The notes under the pieces are model-generated. The model ran no database searches and was not told the origin of the DNA. It saw only the letters and a program-made list of their open reading frames with translations. The translations under genes were made by a program, and so were the position numbers. A DNA stretch of 64,000 nucleotides from Naganishia liquefaciens (lineage: Eukaryota; Basidiomycota; Tremellomycetes; Filobasidiales; Filobasidiaceae), in NCBI GenBank assembly GCA_013423385.1, contig BLZA01000011.1:619174-683173 (forward strand). The letters run 5' to 3'. Position 1 is the stretch's first letter, and each line of letters opens with the position of its first letter. Below are positions 1 through 16,839 of the stretch, piece by piece.

Positions 1-192
1 CCGTCGTCGATCTATCTTCGCAACACGGGTAGAACCATTCTCAACCATGATCAAGACAGTCGCGTTCGGAAACAGTGGATGGAACAAGAGACTGAAGCGA
101 TTGATGGAACAATGAATAAGACAACTGATCGAACGCCTGATGGCACAATCGATGGCCCAACTGATGGAACAATAGATAGGAAGAATATGTAA
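1..192 (+). CDS. Partial unrecognised protein, C-terminal end with D-G-T-I repeats
   Basis: Frame 1 is open from the first base of the window to a TAA at 190-192, giving 63 residues that would be the C-terminus of a gene entering from the left. The last third is a tetrapeptide array (DGTM, NKTT, DRTP, DGTI, DGPT, DGTI, DRKN) encoded by a 12-nt DNA repeat. The part before it is charged and shows no domain I know. The gene cannot be named. The frame is short enough to be chance, so confidence is low; transcript data across the left edge would settle it. Confidence 0.3.
   Translation, partial: PSSIYLRNTGRTILNHDQDSRVRKQWMEQETEAIDGTMNKTTDRTPDGTIDGPTDGTIDRKNM
79..186 (+). repeat. Degenerate 12-nt tandem repeat (minisatellite)
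   Basis: Consecutive 12-nt units of the type GATGGMACAATN begin at 103, 115, 127, 139, 151, 163 and 175. The two blocks at 79 and 91 look like more decayed copies, and weaker echoes continue to about 245 out of register. The unit length is a multiple of three, so the array reads as a tetrapeptide repeat in frame 1. Confidence 0.7.
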
Positions 193-526
193 CGAACGAA
201 GGCACAACTGATCAAACAACGCATGAAACAGCCGATGGCGCATCTTCAGTGCTTCATGACGGACCGACACGGCGCTCTGCCCACGTTCCCATCTTCGCTC
301 AGACACATTGTCAAGGCCTTAAAACCCCCCATCCGCCCCTCCTTCATACTTGCCTTGCACGGTTACAGACAAAACTTCTGTCTTTCTGAGGACTCACCTC
401 CGAACGGAAAAAAGAGGACGGCTACAAATTGAGGAGAGCAAAGAGAATGTGCTCTCGTAGCCACATGTGTATGGTAACAAGCGTCATCTCACCAATGTAG
501 TAACAAGGGTGTCCCTCCTTCCAGCC
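193..526. other. Intergenic stretch, no supported gene
   Basis: Holds decayed echoes of the 12-nt repeat up to about 245 and then ordinary mixed sequence. A 69-codon plus-strand frame at 223-432 has no domain, no splice context and atypical composition, so I do not call it a gene. Confidence 0.5.
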
Positions 527-1154
527 TCAGTGGACTGCGAAGCCCAATACTGATTGAATGGACTCACCAGAACCGCATACTGCACTTAGTCGCACCATAT
601 CTTTGTGCTTACATAGTACAACGCTATATGTGTCGATGCTGGACTGAATTGATGACAGCGATACTTCAACCAGTCCTATCCTTGTAACATATTCATGATC
701 GACATACAGGGGAAATCCTCGACGTCCAACTTGCATTGGGAAGAAACATCCGTGGAAGAATGAATCGAGTTAGCGACCATATCAAGTCCTCTACATACTC
801 ACACTTTCCCCGCAAGTCGGGCGGATGGCGGTACTCTGTGTCAGCCCTGTCAGGTCGGCTGCAAAGCTCCGATATGCCAAATCACTGGTGCCAAAGAAAA
901 GTCTGTCGATGTGATTTAGATCCTCTTTCAGCGATTGGCAATCATCATTACGCATATACAGAAAGGACATGTGCCACCAGGGGATGTCGAGCATTATTTG
1001 TTCCGCGTCTGTAGATCGACCGTGACGAAGCAGGTCCCACAAAGTATGTCACGCCCGCCGTGAACAATCACAGCGCGGTGACTCACAGCGCCTAGCGATC
1101 AGTGAAGGCAAAGCCGCCGAAACGAGGAGCCAAGTAGTACATGTCATAGTCATT
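527..1154 (-). CDS. Doubtful small hypothetical gene, 2-3 exons
   Basis: Two minus-strand open stretches (about 1016-791 and 736-527) have splice signals that fit this genome. A GTGAGTCACC donor near 1085 pairs with a CTACAG acceptor near 1016 and keeps the frame from an ATG at 1152-1154. A GTGAGTATGT donor near 791 is followed by a CTAAC branch site and a GCAAG acceptor near 723. With the best donor the last exon closes early, at about 680; reaching the stop at 527 needs a poorer donor. No domain is recognised. The start is only 35 bp beyond the capping protein stop on the same strand, so this may simply be its 3' UTR. Confidence 0.22.
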
Positions 1155-1188
1155 CTTCAAATCTTAGATCATTCATCAATGGCGGGCC

Positions 1189-2925
1189 TACTTGCTCAGC
1201 TGCCCGCCTCCAGCCTTGTACGCTGCAATCTTTTCCCACTCCACTCGCTGTCTCGTCACGGGCAGGGGTCTCCGCAATCTAGACCAAACCGGTCAGAGCC
1301 TGCAATTCACGCATCCAGTCTACTTACGACTTGAAGTTCTTTTCGCCCAGATCATCGTAAGTCGTATTCAACTTCATCTGATACTCCTGCTCATTCTTCG
1401 CAATGGCGGTCACGATCGCCGAAGGCGCATTCTGACCGTCGACCTCGAACGACAAGGAAACATCCTCCTTGGCGGCCAATTGGACCTGAACACACTGTCA
1501 GCCGTGATCTTGGTCTCCACGGGATACTCACGTTTCCATTCTCAAAGTAGTGGACATCAACATGAATATTACCATTGATTGTTCCGGACTTGGGGTCTAC
1601 GGTGTACAAACTCCGCCATTGGCCGGTCCTACGGAAAAATTAGAGCGACGAGGAGATTCAAGACAACTAGCTTACCAAAAGTTCTTGGTGTTGTACTTGT
1701 TCCCTACAATGGCGATGGTATAAGTGGGGTCCGCAGCGGGGCCAGGCCGCTCCGTCGCTGCTGTCTCGGTATCGACCACAGAAGGCGCCGTTTCCGTGGA
1801 AACTTCTGGTCTAAGCGAATCGTTCTCCGTTGTCTCCTCCTCGCCAAGGTCGAAAGCCCGAGACTCTGCTTTCGCGGTTGTCTGGCTCAAAGGCTCCGCG
1901 TCATTGTTCAAGCTCTTCTCTGCGCTCTTCTCCTCTTCCAAAGGCGAAGAGGCGTCCTTGTCTCCAAGCAATGTTTCTTCCGTAGCAATAACGACAGCCT
2001 CCATCGACTCGGCAACCTTTTCGAGCAACGAATCTCCCTGTTCGTTGTCAGGAACTATCGCTTCGCTGGCGCTCGGCTCTTCAGTATCGGTGGATCCGCG
2101 AAGAGGACTGACTCCCGTTGGCGTCTTATCCCCCTCTTCTCCATTACCTCCAAGCGATGGATCCTTCTTCAACGCTTCTTGCTCTTCCTCGGCATCTTCC
2201 GACGCAATTGTTGACTCAGCCGAGATGGGCACGTCCGGCGCGGCAGAACTGAATACAGCACCGGCGCTGTTGGACGATGCATAGTGGTCCTTGAGATAAG
2301 CCATAAGAGACGCGTCCAGAGCGGCGCTTTGAAAAGAGGTAGTGAGCCGAGATGACGGGACTCCGCATATATGAAAATAGGTGCAAGCTCACCGGAAGAC
2401 CTCGTCGCTTTCTGGAATAGTGTATTCTTCGATATCGGACGGCTCCTGCCGAAACAGTTATCACACATTATTGAGCGACGGGTCCATGGCAAATACCAAG
2501 GGCACTCACATGCGTGACGTGATTGTACAAGAAGGACTTTTTCGATCTTGGCTCTGCGTAGCGTTCCGCCGCTCCACTTGCTCCGGATCCAGGAACGAGT
2601 GCTGCCTCACATAAAACGCTCTTGAAGAGAAAAGCGTCAGCCAGACCATGAAGCAAGACCGACGTTACCCACCTGCTCATTCGATCCTGGAAGGCTGATC
2701 ATTTGGAGATGTTCAAGATTGTAGTTTCGCAAGTGTTCCAGGAGGTATTGCTTGACTGATCCTGAATCATCATTTATTATGGTCTGGAGGTCTGGGCGGA
2801 AGATAAAGCGTCAGCCAGAGCAGTCCTCCTTAGACCGATAACTCACCGCGAAGCACATCGTTGGCCTGTCCTGGAGGACTCTGCTCGATCAGAGTGGCAG
2901 CTAGACGGAGTTTTTCGCTGTCCAT
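1189..2925 (-). CDS. CAP1: F-actin capping protein subunit alpha, with acidic insertion
   Basis: Alpha subunit of the heterodimeric capping protein that blocks the barbed end of actin filaments in cortical patches. The start MDSEKLRLAATLIEQSPPG, the central SKKSFLYNHVTH, the block TVDPKSGTINGNIHVDVHYF and the C-terminal tentacle (LRRPLPVTRQ...VEWEKIAAYKAGGQ) match the CapZ-alpha family. Several introns interrupt the N-terminal half and the C-terminal quarter. Standard CapA proteins have about 260-290 residues; this one is about 430 because a run of roughly 170-180 Glu/Ser/Thr-rich residues lies between the MAYLKDHYASS segment and the conserved YTIAIVGNKYNTKNFW. The insertion sits in one uninterrupted exon (about 2304-1672), so it is not an unspliced intron. 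The beta subunit is not in this window. Confidence 0.93.
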
Positions 2926-3279
2926 GGTATGTTTGCTGTACTGATAGACCGAGTGCTGATGTGAATGGCTTTCGATGGATGGCCCGCCGCGGATCAAGCC
3001 GCTTCATACCACTTGTGTATATGTGCATTATGCAGGCCTCCAAACGGACGTGCACACATCATCATTTTACATCATTTTTGATTTCTAAGGCGTTAATTGG
3101 CCTTTTAGGGCCCTTCAGCTGGCCCTGGTCACATCTACAAACCGGGTTCAATCCAATGCTTCCAGAACGACTGCATTTCCTGCCAGAGCCTGATCGATAT
3201 GCGCCCGAAGGACAACTCAATGTGCCGATGCATTGTATTGTGGACCGCTACCAAATACAAAACTAACTCCGGCTGACAG
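2926..3279. other. Intergenic: CAP1 upstream region and PUF6 3' flank
   Basis: A 354-bp gap between two minus-strand genes. It must contain the promoter of the capping protein gene and the 3' end of PUF6. I see no strong motif and no supported frame. Confidence 0.5.
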
Positions 3280-5882
3280 CTACAATGCTTTCAATGCTTC
3301 AAACAAGGGCTTCGCGCCCTTTCGCCAACTCTTCTCAATGTCCGGAAGAATCTCCTTGCCACACAAATTCTGCTTGATGACAGCAAGTTTCTCCTTGTCT
3401 TCCTTGAGCGCAGACAACAATTCGAGCAATGCGAATGTGCCGTTACCAAGTGCAATATTGGACAAGTTTTGCGCACCTCCCGCATTCCTGCTTGTGACAG
3501 CCTCATAGAACAAGTTGGCGAACTGACTCTGCAATGGCGCATTATAGTCTTCCACTGTGCTGGTTGCCGTTGAGAAGCGACCACCGGCCAACAAAGTCTT
3601 GTAGGTTCGTACAGCATAACCCAAATCAAGAATGTGAGCAGTGGCGGGATCGGGATCAGCATCGGCTGGCGCAGGATTCGGATACGGTGTCTCCAGAGGT
3701 GTCGCAATCGATTGCAGAGCTTTCGTTTTGTCTAAAGGGAGGATATTAAGCACCGAATCTTGTTGGTCAGCTCGCCCACTTACCGCCATCCGCACTCAGC
3801 AGAATCTCCGCCACCAACAGACTGCCACTTGTCTCGCGCAAAAGCTCTTCTCCCTGTTCTTCCACAAGCTTGACCAAATCCGGGCTAATCACGGCCTTCA
3901 ACTCTTTGCGACGGAGATCCTTGTCCTTTTTACTCGTCTTGGCAGCGGCCTCGTCGGACTGCTTGAGCATAGCAACCGTTGACGGAATAAAGTGACGTGT
4001 AGAGCGAGGCGCAAGTAGATACAGCAGAACTTTACGACCCTGCTTGTCCGACGCGAGATCGCCAGCCGATTGTCCGATATCCTTTAAGAAGACATGATCA
4101 ACACGCTTGGAGCGGCACAGCGAATTGTCGCTTACAGCAATAATTGCCTTGCCCATCATCTTCGTGTCATCCACGACATCAAACGCCGTAAAGAGCACTG
4201 TCTGAGCTTCGCCGTCTTTGCAGATCTTGTCCAGATGCGGCTTCAACACTCGAAGAATGCTTTTTCGATCCTATTGCCAGCGTCTTCAGTTTTGCTCCAG
4301 ATCGCACAGTGGCTTGACTCACCTTGGCAACACCTCGAGCCAAGAACTCTCGCACAACTGCCGATCCATCTCGGGTGTGGATGATGTCAGCCAAGGATTC
4401 GAGAGACCTGAACAGACGACGCGAATCAGCACCCCCTACAACCGACTACTTTATTTTGCTTACGACTCCAAAAGCTCGTGCATCTTCTTGTCCGCCTCTT
4501 CAGGAGTCAAGAATTTGTACACGCAAGTGAGATATTCGAGCACCACACGGTGGAAGATTTCTTGGGCAAGAGCTTCCTTCTGCGTCGAATTGAAACTGTG
4601 CGAATAGATGAGTTTCTGCTCGGGTAGCGAGACAGCGAGACATCATTGCAAACTCACACATGGGTAACTTTTTCCGCCAACTCTTCCAACACTCGCTCGC
4701 GCATTTTCCCTTCCGACATTCCCTCAAGCACTTTCTCCAGGCTCTTCACTTCGACATCTGACCCCTTGGCTTGCGCCTTCTCGACAACATTCGCTGCAGC
4801 TTCCTTGCCAACGCCAACACCGTCGAACAGCAAGACTTCCTTGGGATAGAAGCCACGAACAAGCAATCGCTTCTCCTTGGGTGACGCGTACAACTCGAAG
4901 AAGTCGGCGAGCGGGCCGCAGGCGTGAGAGTGGAAGAGCAATTGTGGAACGTCCGGGGTGATTTCCGCGATTATTTTTGGGCGTACGGTGTGGCTGGCGG
5001 GAAGGGTATCAGCTTGATCAGTCAGATTCTGTGGCCCACTTACCAATGTCGGATCAACTTGGACATCAAGAACTTGGAGTACTTGCTCTGCATCATAGTC
5101 TTGTAACGACCCTCCAGCTCCGCCGCCACACCATCGCGTTCCTCCTTGCCGCCGTACTTCACAATCTTTACCAAGCCCATGAGCGCAGTCAAAAGCCGAT
5201 GATGAGAAGACTTACCGTCTGCAAGACTCGACCGCCCTTGTGACCTCGAGCGACTTCCCCGACTCTGCCCTGGACAGCCTCCCATAGCTGCTTGATGGCC
5301 GCTTGCCTCTCTTCCTTCGTGATGTCGGCCTTTCGTGCTTCCTCCCATAGTGGCAGGAGCTTGTCTTGGAGAAGTGGATGCGATGGGAGCTTTGTCGTTC
5401 GATGCGGTTGAGTGGCGTGAAGGGCTTGCTTCTCAGCTAGAGAGCGATTTCAGCAGATGTCTGCATTGAAGAGATACCGCCTTACCTTTCGACATTCGCT
5501 TATTCGGCTCGCCATTCGCGACACCATCTTGTGCGCCGCCGTGTCTATCGTCCAGGGAACCCTCTGCCATCTCGATGTCTTCATCTGCCTCGTCCTCCTC
5601 GGATCCTTCTACGCCCATCTCATTTTCGTCTTCATCGCTGTCCGGTTGCGGTGCCGCCGTCGAGGTGAGAGGGGCTTTTCTCTTGGGAGCCGGAGCAGGC
5701 TTTGCTTCAACGTTGCGGTAACTTTTGACCGGCTTCTTGGCAGAGACCGATGCCTTGCCCTTTCCTTTGACGTCTCTTGGCTTTTGGGATTTATTGTCGC
5801 CAAACTTGGTCTTCTTGGACTGTCCAGCAGACCCGGACGCCGGCGCGCTGCGTTTTTTGTTATTATTGTTAGGAGGTGCCAT
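3280..5882 (-). CDS. PUF6: PUF6-type Pumilio-repeat RNA-binding protein
   Basis: Nucleolar PUF-family protein, the homologue of yeast Puf6 and human PUM3, which act in 60S ribosome biogenesis and in mRNA repression. The N-terminus (about 130 residues) is Lys/Pro-rich, then acidic (SDEDENEM, EEDEADEDIEM), as in nucleolar proteins. The middle holds divergent Pumilio-type helical repeats, for example MMQSKYSKFLMSKLIRH. The last 200 residues form the CPL domain that marks the PUF6 branch, including NLSNIALGNGTFALLELL. The gene has about six short introns and ends at a TAG/TAA-type stop at 3280. The start at 5882 gives MAPPNNNNKKRSAP, and no better upstream ATG is visible. It is divergent from SKN1 across 1.5 kb. 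Confidence 0.9.
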
Positions 5883-7405
5883 GATGTTCCGAGGCGATCA
5901 GTGCGAGGCGTTGAGGACTAACGGTGTCAGTATGACTGCCTGTTCTCAGCTCCGGTTGAGATCTAAAAGGCACACTCCCTAGGTTTCCTAAGCTTGGTTT
6001 CCCAACTTTTGGCTGGCACGTGACCTTCGGCGGCCCCCGAAAAGCGCGCGAGCGAGAACCCGAAGCAGTGCCTGCTATTCAACGTCTATCTCGATGGAGG
6101 GGTTCAAGGAAGGGCAAGAGAAGGCTATGACAAGAAGCAACTGGCAGGGAGTCCTACCTAGAATCTACAGAATGACAAATATCTACCCGCTCCGTTGGAC
6201 AGTGACGCATGATCGTCAATACTCCTCTCTTTCCTTGGAATCAGCTGACTAAACGCGCGTGCCTTTCGATGCGCGACAGTCAGTCGAAGGTAGATATCAA
6301 GGTAGCCCACCTAGCATGATCAGGAAGCAGATATACTGGTACAGGATGTCATGAACACATCTCACAGCTCAGCTTGCTCTCGTTTCCAGAGCGGGTCAGG
6401 CGAGCTGTCTGGCGTTGGTCTAGCTAGTGTCTACCTTGCAGTCGACAACATTATGATAAGTTTTCTCCGCAAGGGAACGCACCCGACATAGCTGACCTCC
6501 AGCTTGGTCACCTTACTGGCTAGTCTACACAGCTCATTATTTACCAGCTGCGCACTTGTGCGACCCCGACTTGTAGAATAGTTTATGCGCTATCATTGAG
6601 CAGCATTCTGGAAGCTATGTTCGACAGGTATATTCAGTGGATGTACATTGTATAAATTGGACGCGAGTCCTGGGGTGGTCCAGGTAGCTGTCCAGGTTCA
6701 GCTGCTGGTTCAGTTTTCCATCCCTTCTCAATACGTATCTCAATCGTCAGAGCACACAGCTCTTGACTCGTGGAATGCGATGACGATGGGATAAGCTGTG
6801 GGATGCGGCCGCTGTTGCGGCGAAATAAGGCTGATCACATGTCCAACCGAAGGAAGTAGCGCTCGTCGATTGCGTTCCGAGTCCCGGTCGATGTGAAACG
6901 CCAACTTTGGTTATATTTAGCAGCACCCCCTTAGTAGCCGACGGGATAGACGCAACCTGCCGTTGAAGTTTCCCCTAGAGAGCTGATTATTGAAGCAACA
7001 AATGTTTTCAGGGCACAGCATACCTGACAAGCTCATTGACATTGATTGCGAGCGGCCAGAGAATGGGAACGACGAAGACAACGACCGCTGTAGATCTGCG
7101 AAGCGGGATAGCTCTCTCAATTGAGGAATTGTTGTGAAAACGCAAGCTCAAGCAATAGAACTTCCGCACAACCGGCTGTCGTCTGGTAAACGTACCGTGC
7201 TAAATACCTTGAACGCTGGATTGCATTCCGCTACATCAATCAAGGTTCATAAAGGATACAGCGCCAAACAGGATCTATCGCAACTTTGCAAGTATGATGT
7301 GCATCTTCACAACTCTTAGGCTAATTTCAGGCTGGTTCTCCCGCAGGAAGCCTTTGGCTACCAACCTTGCGGTTTCCTCTTCTACGACTCATCCGGTGAT
7401 AAGGC
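5883..7405. promoter_or_regulatory. 1.5-kb divergent promoter region between PUF6 and SKN1
   Basis: No frame here looks like a gene. Short frames at 6917-7120 (-) and 7134-7319 (+) have no splice or domain support; the second could lie in the SKN1 leader as an upstream ORF. A direct in-frame stop pair precedes the SKN1 ATG at 7406. The length is large for this compact genome, so an unrecognised non-coding transcript is possible but not visible. Confidence 0.45.
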
Positions 7406-9862
7406 ATGGTGAGTCAACGTCGTACGTGGTGCACAATTCCCGCTGACAAGCTCGAAATCCATCTCAGAGAAGCGCCAGTAATCAAAACGATACGCTTAGA
7501 CATAGAAGATTCGAAAGCATGGACAGTGGAGAGTCATTCCGACCGTTGGTAGATCCGTATTCGGACAACGAGCATCCTCTGCACACAGCCAGCTAGTGAG
7601 TACTCGAGATAATGACGTCAATCCGTCTTGCCTGATTCATCTGCGTGTAATGATAGCACTCGCAACATGTCGTACGCCAGCACTCCCAGCGGTTCCTACC
7701 TGGGAAGCGCAACTCCAAAGTATACTCCTACCAGCTCGGCTTCAAACTCAGTATCAGCGATGCTCGATCAAATTGACGAGGATAACGAAATGGAACCGTG
7801 GGAACGTGACGTTGACAAACACGACAAGCTCGCTTGGCTTTCCTTGCGTGGACTCCTCAACCTCGGCACGATCTTTGTTGTGCTCATAGGATTGCTGGCC
7901 ATCTTTGCTATTCTACCGATTACTACACGGCTCAAGGCGGACCGCAGATCAGCTGAACAGGAGAATAACACCGGCTGGAGTTACAATCTCGGCGGCATCA
8001 ACGCCACTGGCCAGATCGCCGCTCGAGCAAGGGAGCTTATTGATCCAGATACACCACTTGACGTGTACAAAAGGACCGGCTTCGATGGCAAGACTTGGTC
8101 ACTTGCCTTTAGCGACGAATTCAACCTCGATGGTCGTACCTTTTTCCCTGGAGATGATCCTTTCTGGGAGGGTGTGGATCTGCACTATCATGGTATGTCT
8201 ATCCACGGGCCCATATAGCCTCGTCAAAGCCCTTATCAGTATTCAATTACAGGCACAAATGACTTCGAGTGGTACGATCCAAGTATGTCCTCAATGATAG
8301 TCAGATCTTAACGACAAATTGACTCTGTACGCGTGCTGTAGGCGCAATTCATACTGAGGGAGGATCCCTCATCATAACCCAGACGCAAGAACCTATTCAC
8401 GGTTTGAATTTCAAGTCGGGCATGCTGCAAGGCTGGAACAAAGTCTGCTTCTGGGGATCCATGTATTTCGAGGGTGAGGGCAAGCCGACATCCGCATTAC
8501 CGGACAAGACTAAAGATTTCGCACCCAGTGTCTGTGTCTTTCCCAGGCAACAACAGGGTCGGCGGCTTCTGGCCTGGTATCTGGACATTTGGAAACCTGG
8601 GAAGAGCCGGTTACACCGGTACAACGGACGGAGTGCGTTGTCATTCTCTTTCACCTGGGCGGACTCAACATAGCTGATCACCAATTTTGATTCGCTTGTC
8701 GTCAATCCAGGTCTGGCCGTAAGTCGTATTTTACCCGCTACAGAGAGGTCACGACGCTGAATTCCGCCAAACAGGTATACCTATGATTCATGTGACACTG
8801 GAATCTTGCCGAATCAGACATGGGTCAATGGCACAGGACCTTGGGCGGCGCTCAAAAGTGGAGGAGGCGGCAGTAGTCTGAGTTATCTTCCAGGCCACCG
8901 GTGGGCAAGCTGCACCTGTCCTGGATACGAGGATGAGCACCCGGGGCCCGATATCAAGACGGGCAGAAATGTCCCAGAAATCGATCTCGTCGAAGCACAA
9001 ATCGAGGTATCGCGGGCAACCGGACAAGTCAGTCAGAGTTTCCAGGTGGGGCCTTTCAATGGCTATTACAAGATCGATAATACCTCGGTGGAAGTCAATG
9101 ACGAAACTGTCACGTCGATGAATTCATACTGGGGTGGACAATATCAGCAGGCGGCGTCATTCTTGACGGATATCAATAGCGATTACTATAAGGACAACTC
9201 GGAAGAATACGGCGTCTTTGCCTTTGAGATGATGGGTAAGGGTGACTTCTCCCGATGAGACCATCTTTGTATTGATCATACTGCGATAACAGGCAACCCA
9301 GCAACTCGTTCCGACAACTACATTGCTTGGGTGGCGAACGGAGAACCTTCCTGGACTCTGCCGGCAAGCGCCATTGGGCCAGATGCCGGTGCTGATATTG
9401 GACAGCGGTTGATATCGGAGGAACCCATGTATTTGATTCTGAACTTGGGTAAGACGATGTGCAACGCTTCGAAAACTTCGTGCGCTGAGAATCCTTCCGC
9501 TCCCTAGGTCTCTCTGACAATTTCGAAGCTGTCAAATTCACGCAACTGGAATGGCCGGCCAGGATGGGTGAGTCTGCTTTTCATCAATGTGTTCGTCTAC
9601 TGATTGAATCTCCCTCGTAGCGGTGGACTACGTCCGAGTCTGGGTTCAAGACGAATACGGAGGCGTCGGATGTTCTCCATCTCATCGTCCCACCGAAAAA
9701 TACATCAACGATCATCTTGACGTTTATTCAAAGTGAGTCGAAGAGACTCGACATTCAGTTTCTCAACATATTAACGTCATCCCTGACAGTCCCAACTTAA
9801 CTGTCTGGTCAGACACAAAATACCCCTGGCCGAAGAATAGTCTTAAAGATGGCTGCAATTAA
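7406..9862 (+). CDS. SKN1: SKN1/KRE6 family beta-1,6-glucan synthesis protein (GH16)
   Basis: Type II membrane glycoside-hydrolase-16-like protein needed for beta-1,6-glucan assembly in the cell wall, acting in ER/Golgi or plasma membrane. The N-terminal cytosolic tail is Ser/Thr-rich with the phrase FRPLVDPYSDNEHPLHT. One membrane segment (FVVLIGLLAIFAILPI) follows, then a lumenal SKN1 domain: WSLAFSDEFN, LQGWNKVCFWGSMY, GGFWPGIWTFGNLGRAGY, the GH16 catalytic-type motif EIDLVEAQIE, and the tail VDYVRVWVQDE. About nine short introns are spliced. The first coding exon appears to be only the ATG at 7406-7408, because GTGAGT follows directly and a TGA-TAA pair lies in frame before it. If that exon is not used, translation could begin at the ATG at 7519. 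Confidence 0.93.
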
Positions 9863-10203
9863 CGAAAACAACACGATTTGAGTTACGACAATGGTAGACT
9901 TCTCAATATATGACAGCAAAGCTTGCGCGGCCTGGATGGCCACAGCGACTCCAATATACCCCGATAGACAGACATAGATGCAGCAGACCAACCATAGACA
10001 TTGTATCCATAGTAAAACCCCAAACAAGAGCCATTGCCACCTCTGGTGGTGCCGAATTTTGCCATGTACGGTCCATGAAGTAAGTGCCCTCATTTGGCTT
10101 GCCTGACTCTTTCGCAACTGCAACGAATCTAAATATCTCTCACTGAACGTATTACTACATGAGACAAAGGCCCTTGCGACTTCCACCCTTTCCGCCATCA
10201 AGG

Positions 10204-11279
10204 TCATATCGACCCATAGCTGCCCGCCTTGTAAAATTCAGTCATCCGTTGCAAGATTGCTTCCAAACCTCCCAACCATTGATCGAGTTCGACCATAACA
10301 ATGTCTTGCGGTTCGCCGAGAGAGGGGTAAAATTTCGCGCGATATGGACAGACGTTCATAGCGAGCTGGGGCTGGGTTCAGCGCAAAGAGACAAAGAGAG
10401 AGCACCCAACTTGACTCACCTTGAACAACGGCCGGATCATGAAGCCATGATACGGTTTCAACGTCCGGTCATACGCTTTTGTCATGGAAGTCGAAAGCTC
10501 TTCCTTTTCGTTCGCCATATTGATACGCAGGCCAAGAGAGGTGAACTTGAGGCTCCTATGAAGCAGACCCGGCAAGGATAGACGTGACGAGATTACGGGA
10601 CGGTAGACATGACCGGAATAACAGAAGACTAACCGCAAAAGCCATGTCAGAGCACCAGTAGCGAAAGGAGCACCCTCCACCTTTTCCTTTATCAGAATTT
10701 CTTCCAGCGTCCTCGAGCTCTCTGGCTTCATCGCTAGTCGTTCTCTGACTTTCTGTCGCAGACAAGTTGTGAATGAGGTTCCAGAACAGCCTCATCGATC
10801 GCCGACCCGATCAACTTACCGCAATCTTGCTGCTAAGGTCATTCTGAACCACAGAGAATGCTGCATTATTGAAAAGGTCTTGCAGGAAAGCAGGGGGGTA
10901 TTGAGCTTCAACCTCTCAGAGCTACTGCTTGTACATACCAAAGAACTGAATTACGGCATCAGCCGCTTCGCAGAATTGATCGGTCTGCACACCGCCCTCG
11001 GTATTCACATCCCTGAAAGACTGGTTCCAAAGGATGAGCGTTAAGAATTCGTAGATACAGATGGACATACCCGTTTGACTGTCTTGTAGAAAGGTATCTT
11101 TTCGTCGGAGGCTTGTCCTGTACTGCTGATTGTGACTGACATAGCCGGTAACTTGTGAGGATTGGGTCCTTCGAAATTTGCACCTGATAGGGGAATTTGG
11201 GGAGTGTATGGGGGGGAATCGCTTTCGTTTCTAGCTCAAGTCTCAGATATGCTGCTGCTTTGCCTTCTGCTGTGCTCAT
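10204..11279 (-). CDS. Glycolipid transfer protein (GLTP / HET-C2 type)
   Basis: Soluble all-helical protein that moves glycosphingolipids between membranes. The start at 11279 gives MSTAEGKAAAYLRLELETK. After splicing the order is GQASDEKIPFYKTVKR, then DVNTEGGVQTDQFCEAADAV, then NDLSSKIAKVRERLAMKP, the family core TGALTWLLR, the block LKPYHGFMIRPLFK, and the C-terminal LDQWLGGLEAILQRMTEF. The Trp of the LTWLLR motif and the His of KPYHGF, both contacts for the sugar headgroup in human GLTP, are present. The Asp of the D-x-x-x-N motif is present, but Asn is replaced by Lys (codon 10826-10828). The gene stops at 10204, convergent with SKN1. Confidence 0.9.
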
Positions 11280-11642
11280 CGCTCAATGACGACAACTCAA
11301 CCAGATGAAACCGAATCGAGACAAGATATCGAGGCCGACGAGCCACCCGACGACGTCGACGACCGACATTCGTACGATGATGACGAATCCGCTGTATGGC
11401 GCGCATGCATTTATCTCATCGTTCGGCGATCGGCCATTGACACGTACACCTTTTATGGCGGCCTCTCTGTTTCGCAGCAGGCGAGTAACAATCCATACCC
11501 TCTCCCTTACGGATGCCTGTACTGTTCCATAATCCATACCGACTGTACAGCTTCGCGCGAAATTAAAACCCAGTCCGAGAAAACATGAGATGCCTCAGAG
11601 TGATGTTATTTGTCTATTAAAAATTACAAGTCGGACTTTTGT
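11280..11642. other. Intergenic: GLTP promoter and AROM 3' flank
   Basis: A 363-bp gap. Overlapping frames of 70-100 codons exist on both strands, but their amino-acid composition is that of shadow frames. I see no gene. The region should hold the GLTP promoter and the AROM transcript end. Confidence 0.5.

Positions 11643-16839
<5,197 letters not shown>

Noticed and set aside
1081-1150. MYYLAPRFGGFAFTDR reading just after the capping protein stop
   Set aside because: It looks like a protein end, but it has no in-frame exon before it and lies in the capping protein 3' flank.
11286-11588. 100-codon plus-strand frame between GLTP and AROM
   Set aside because: It overlaps an equally long minus-strand frame, has no domain, no splice context, and lies where the GLTP promoter must be.
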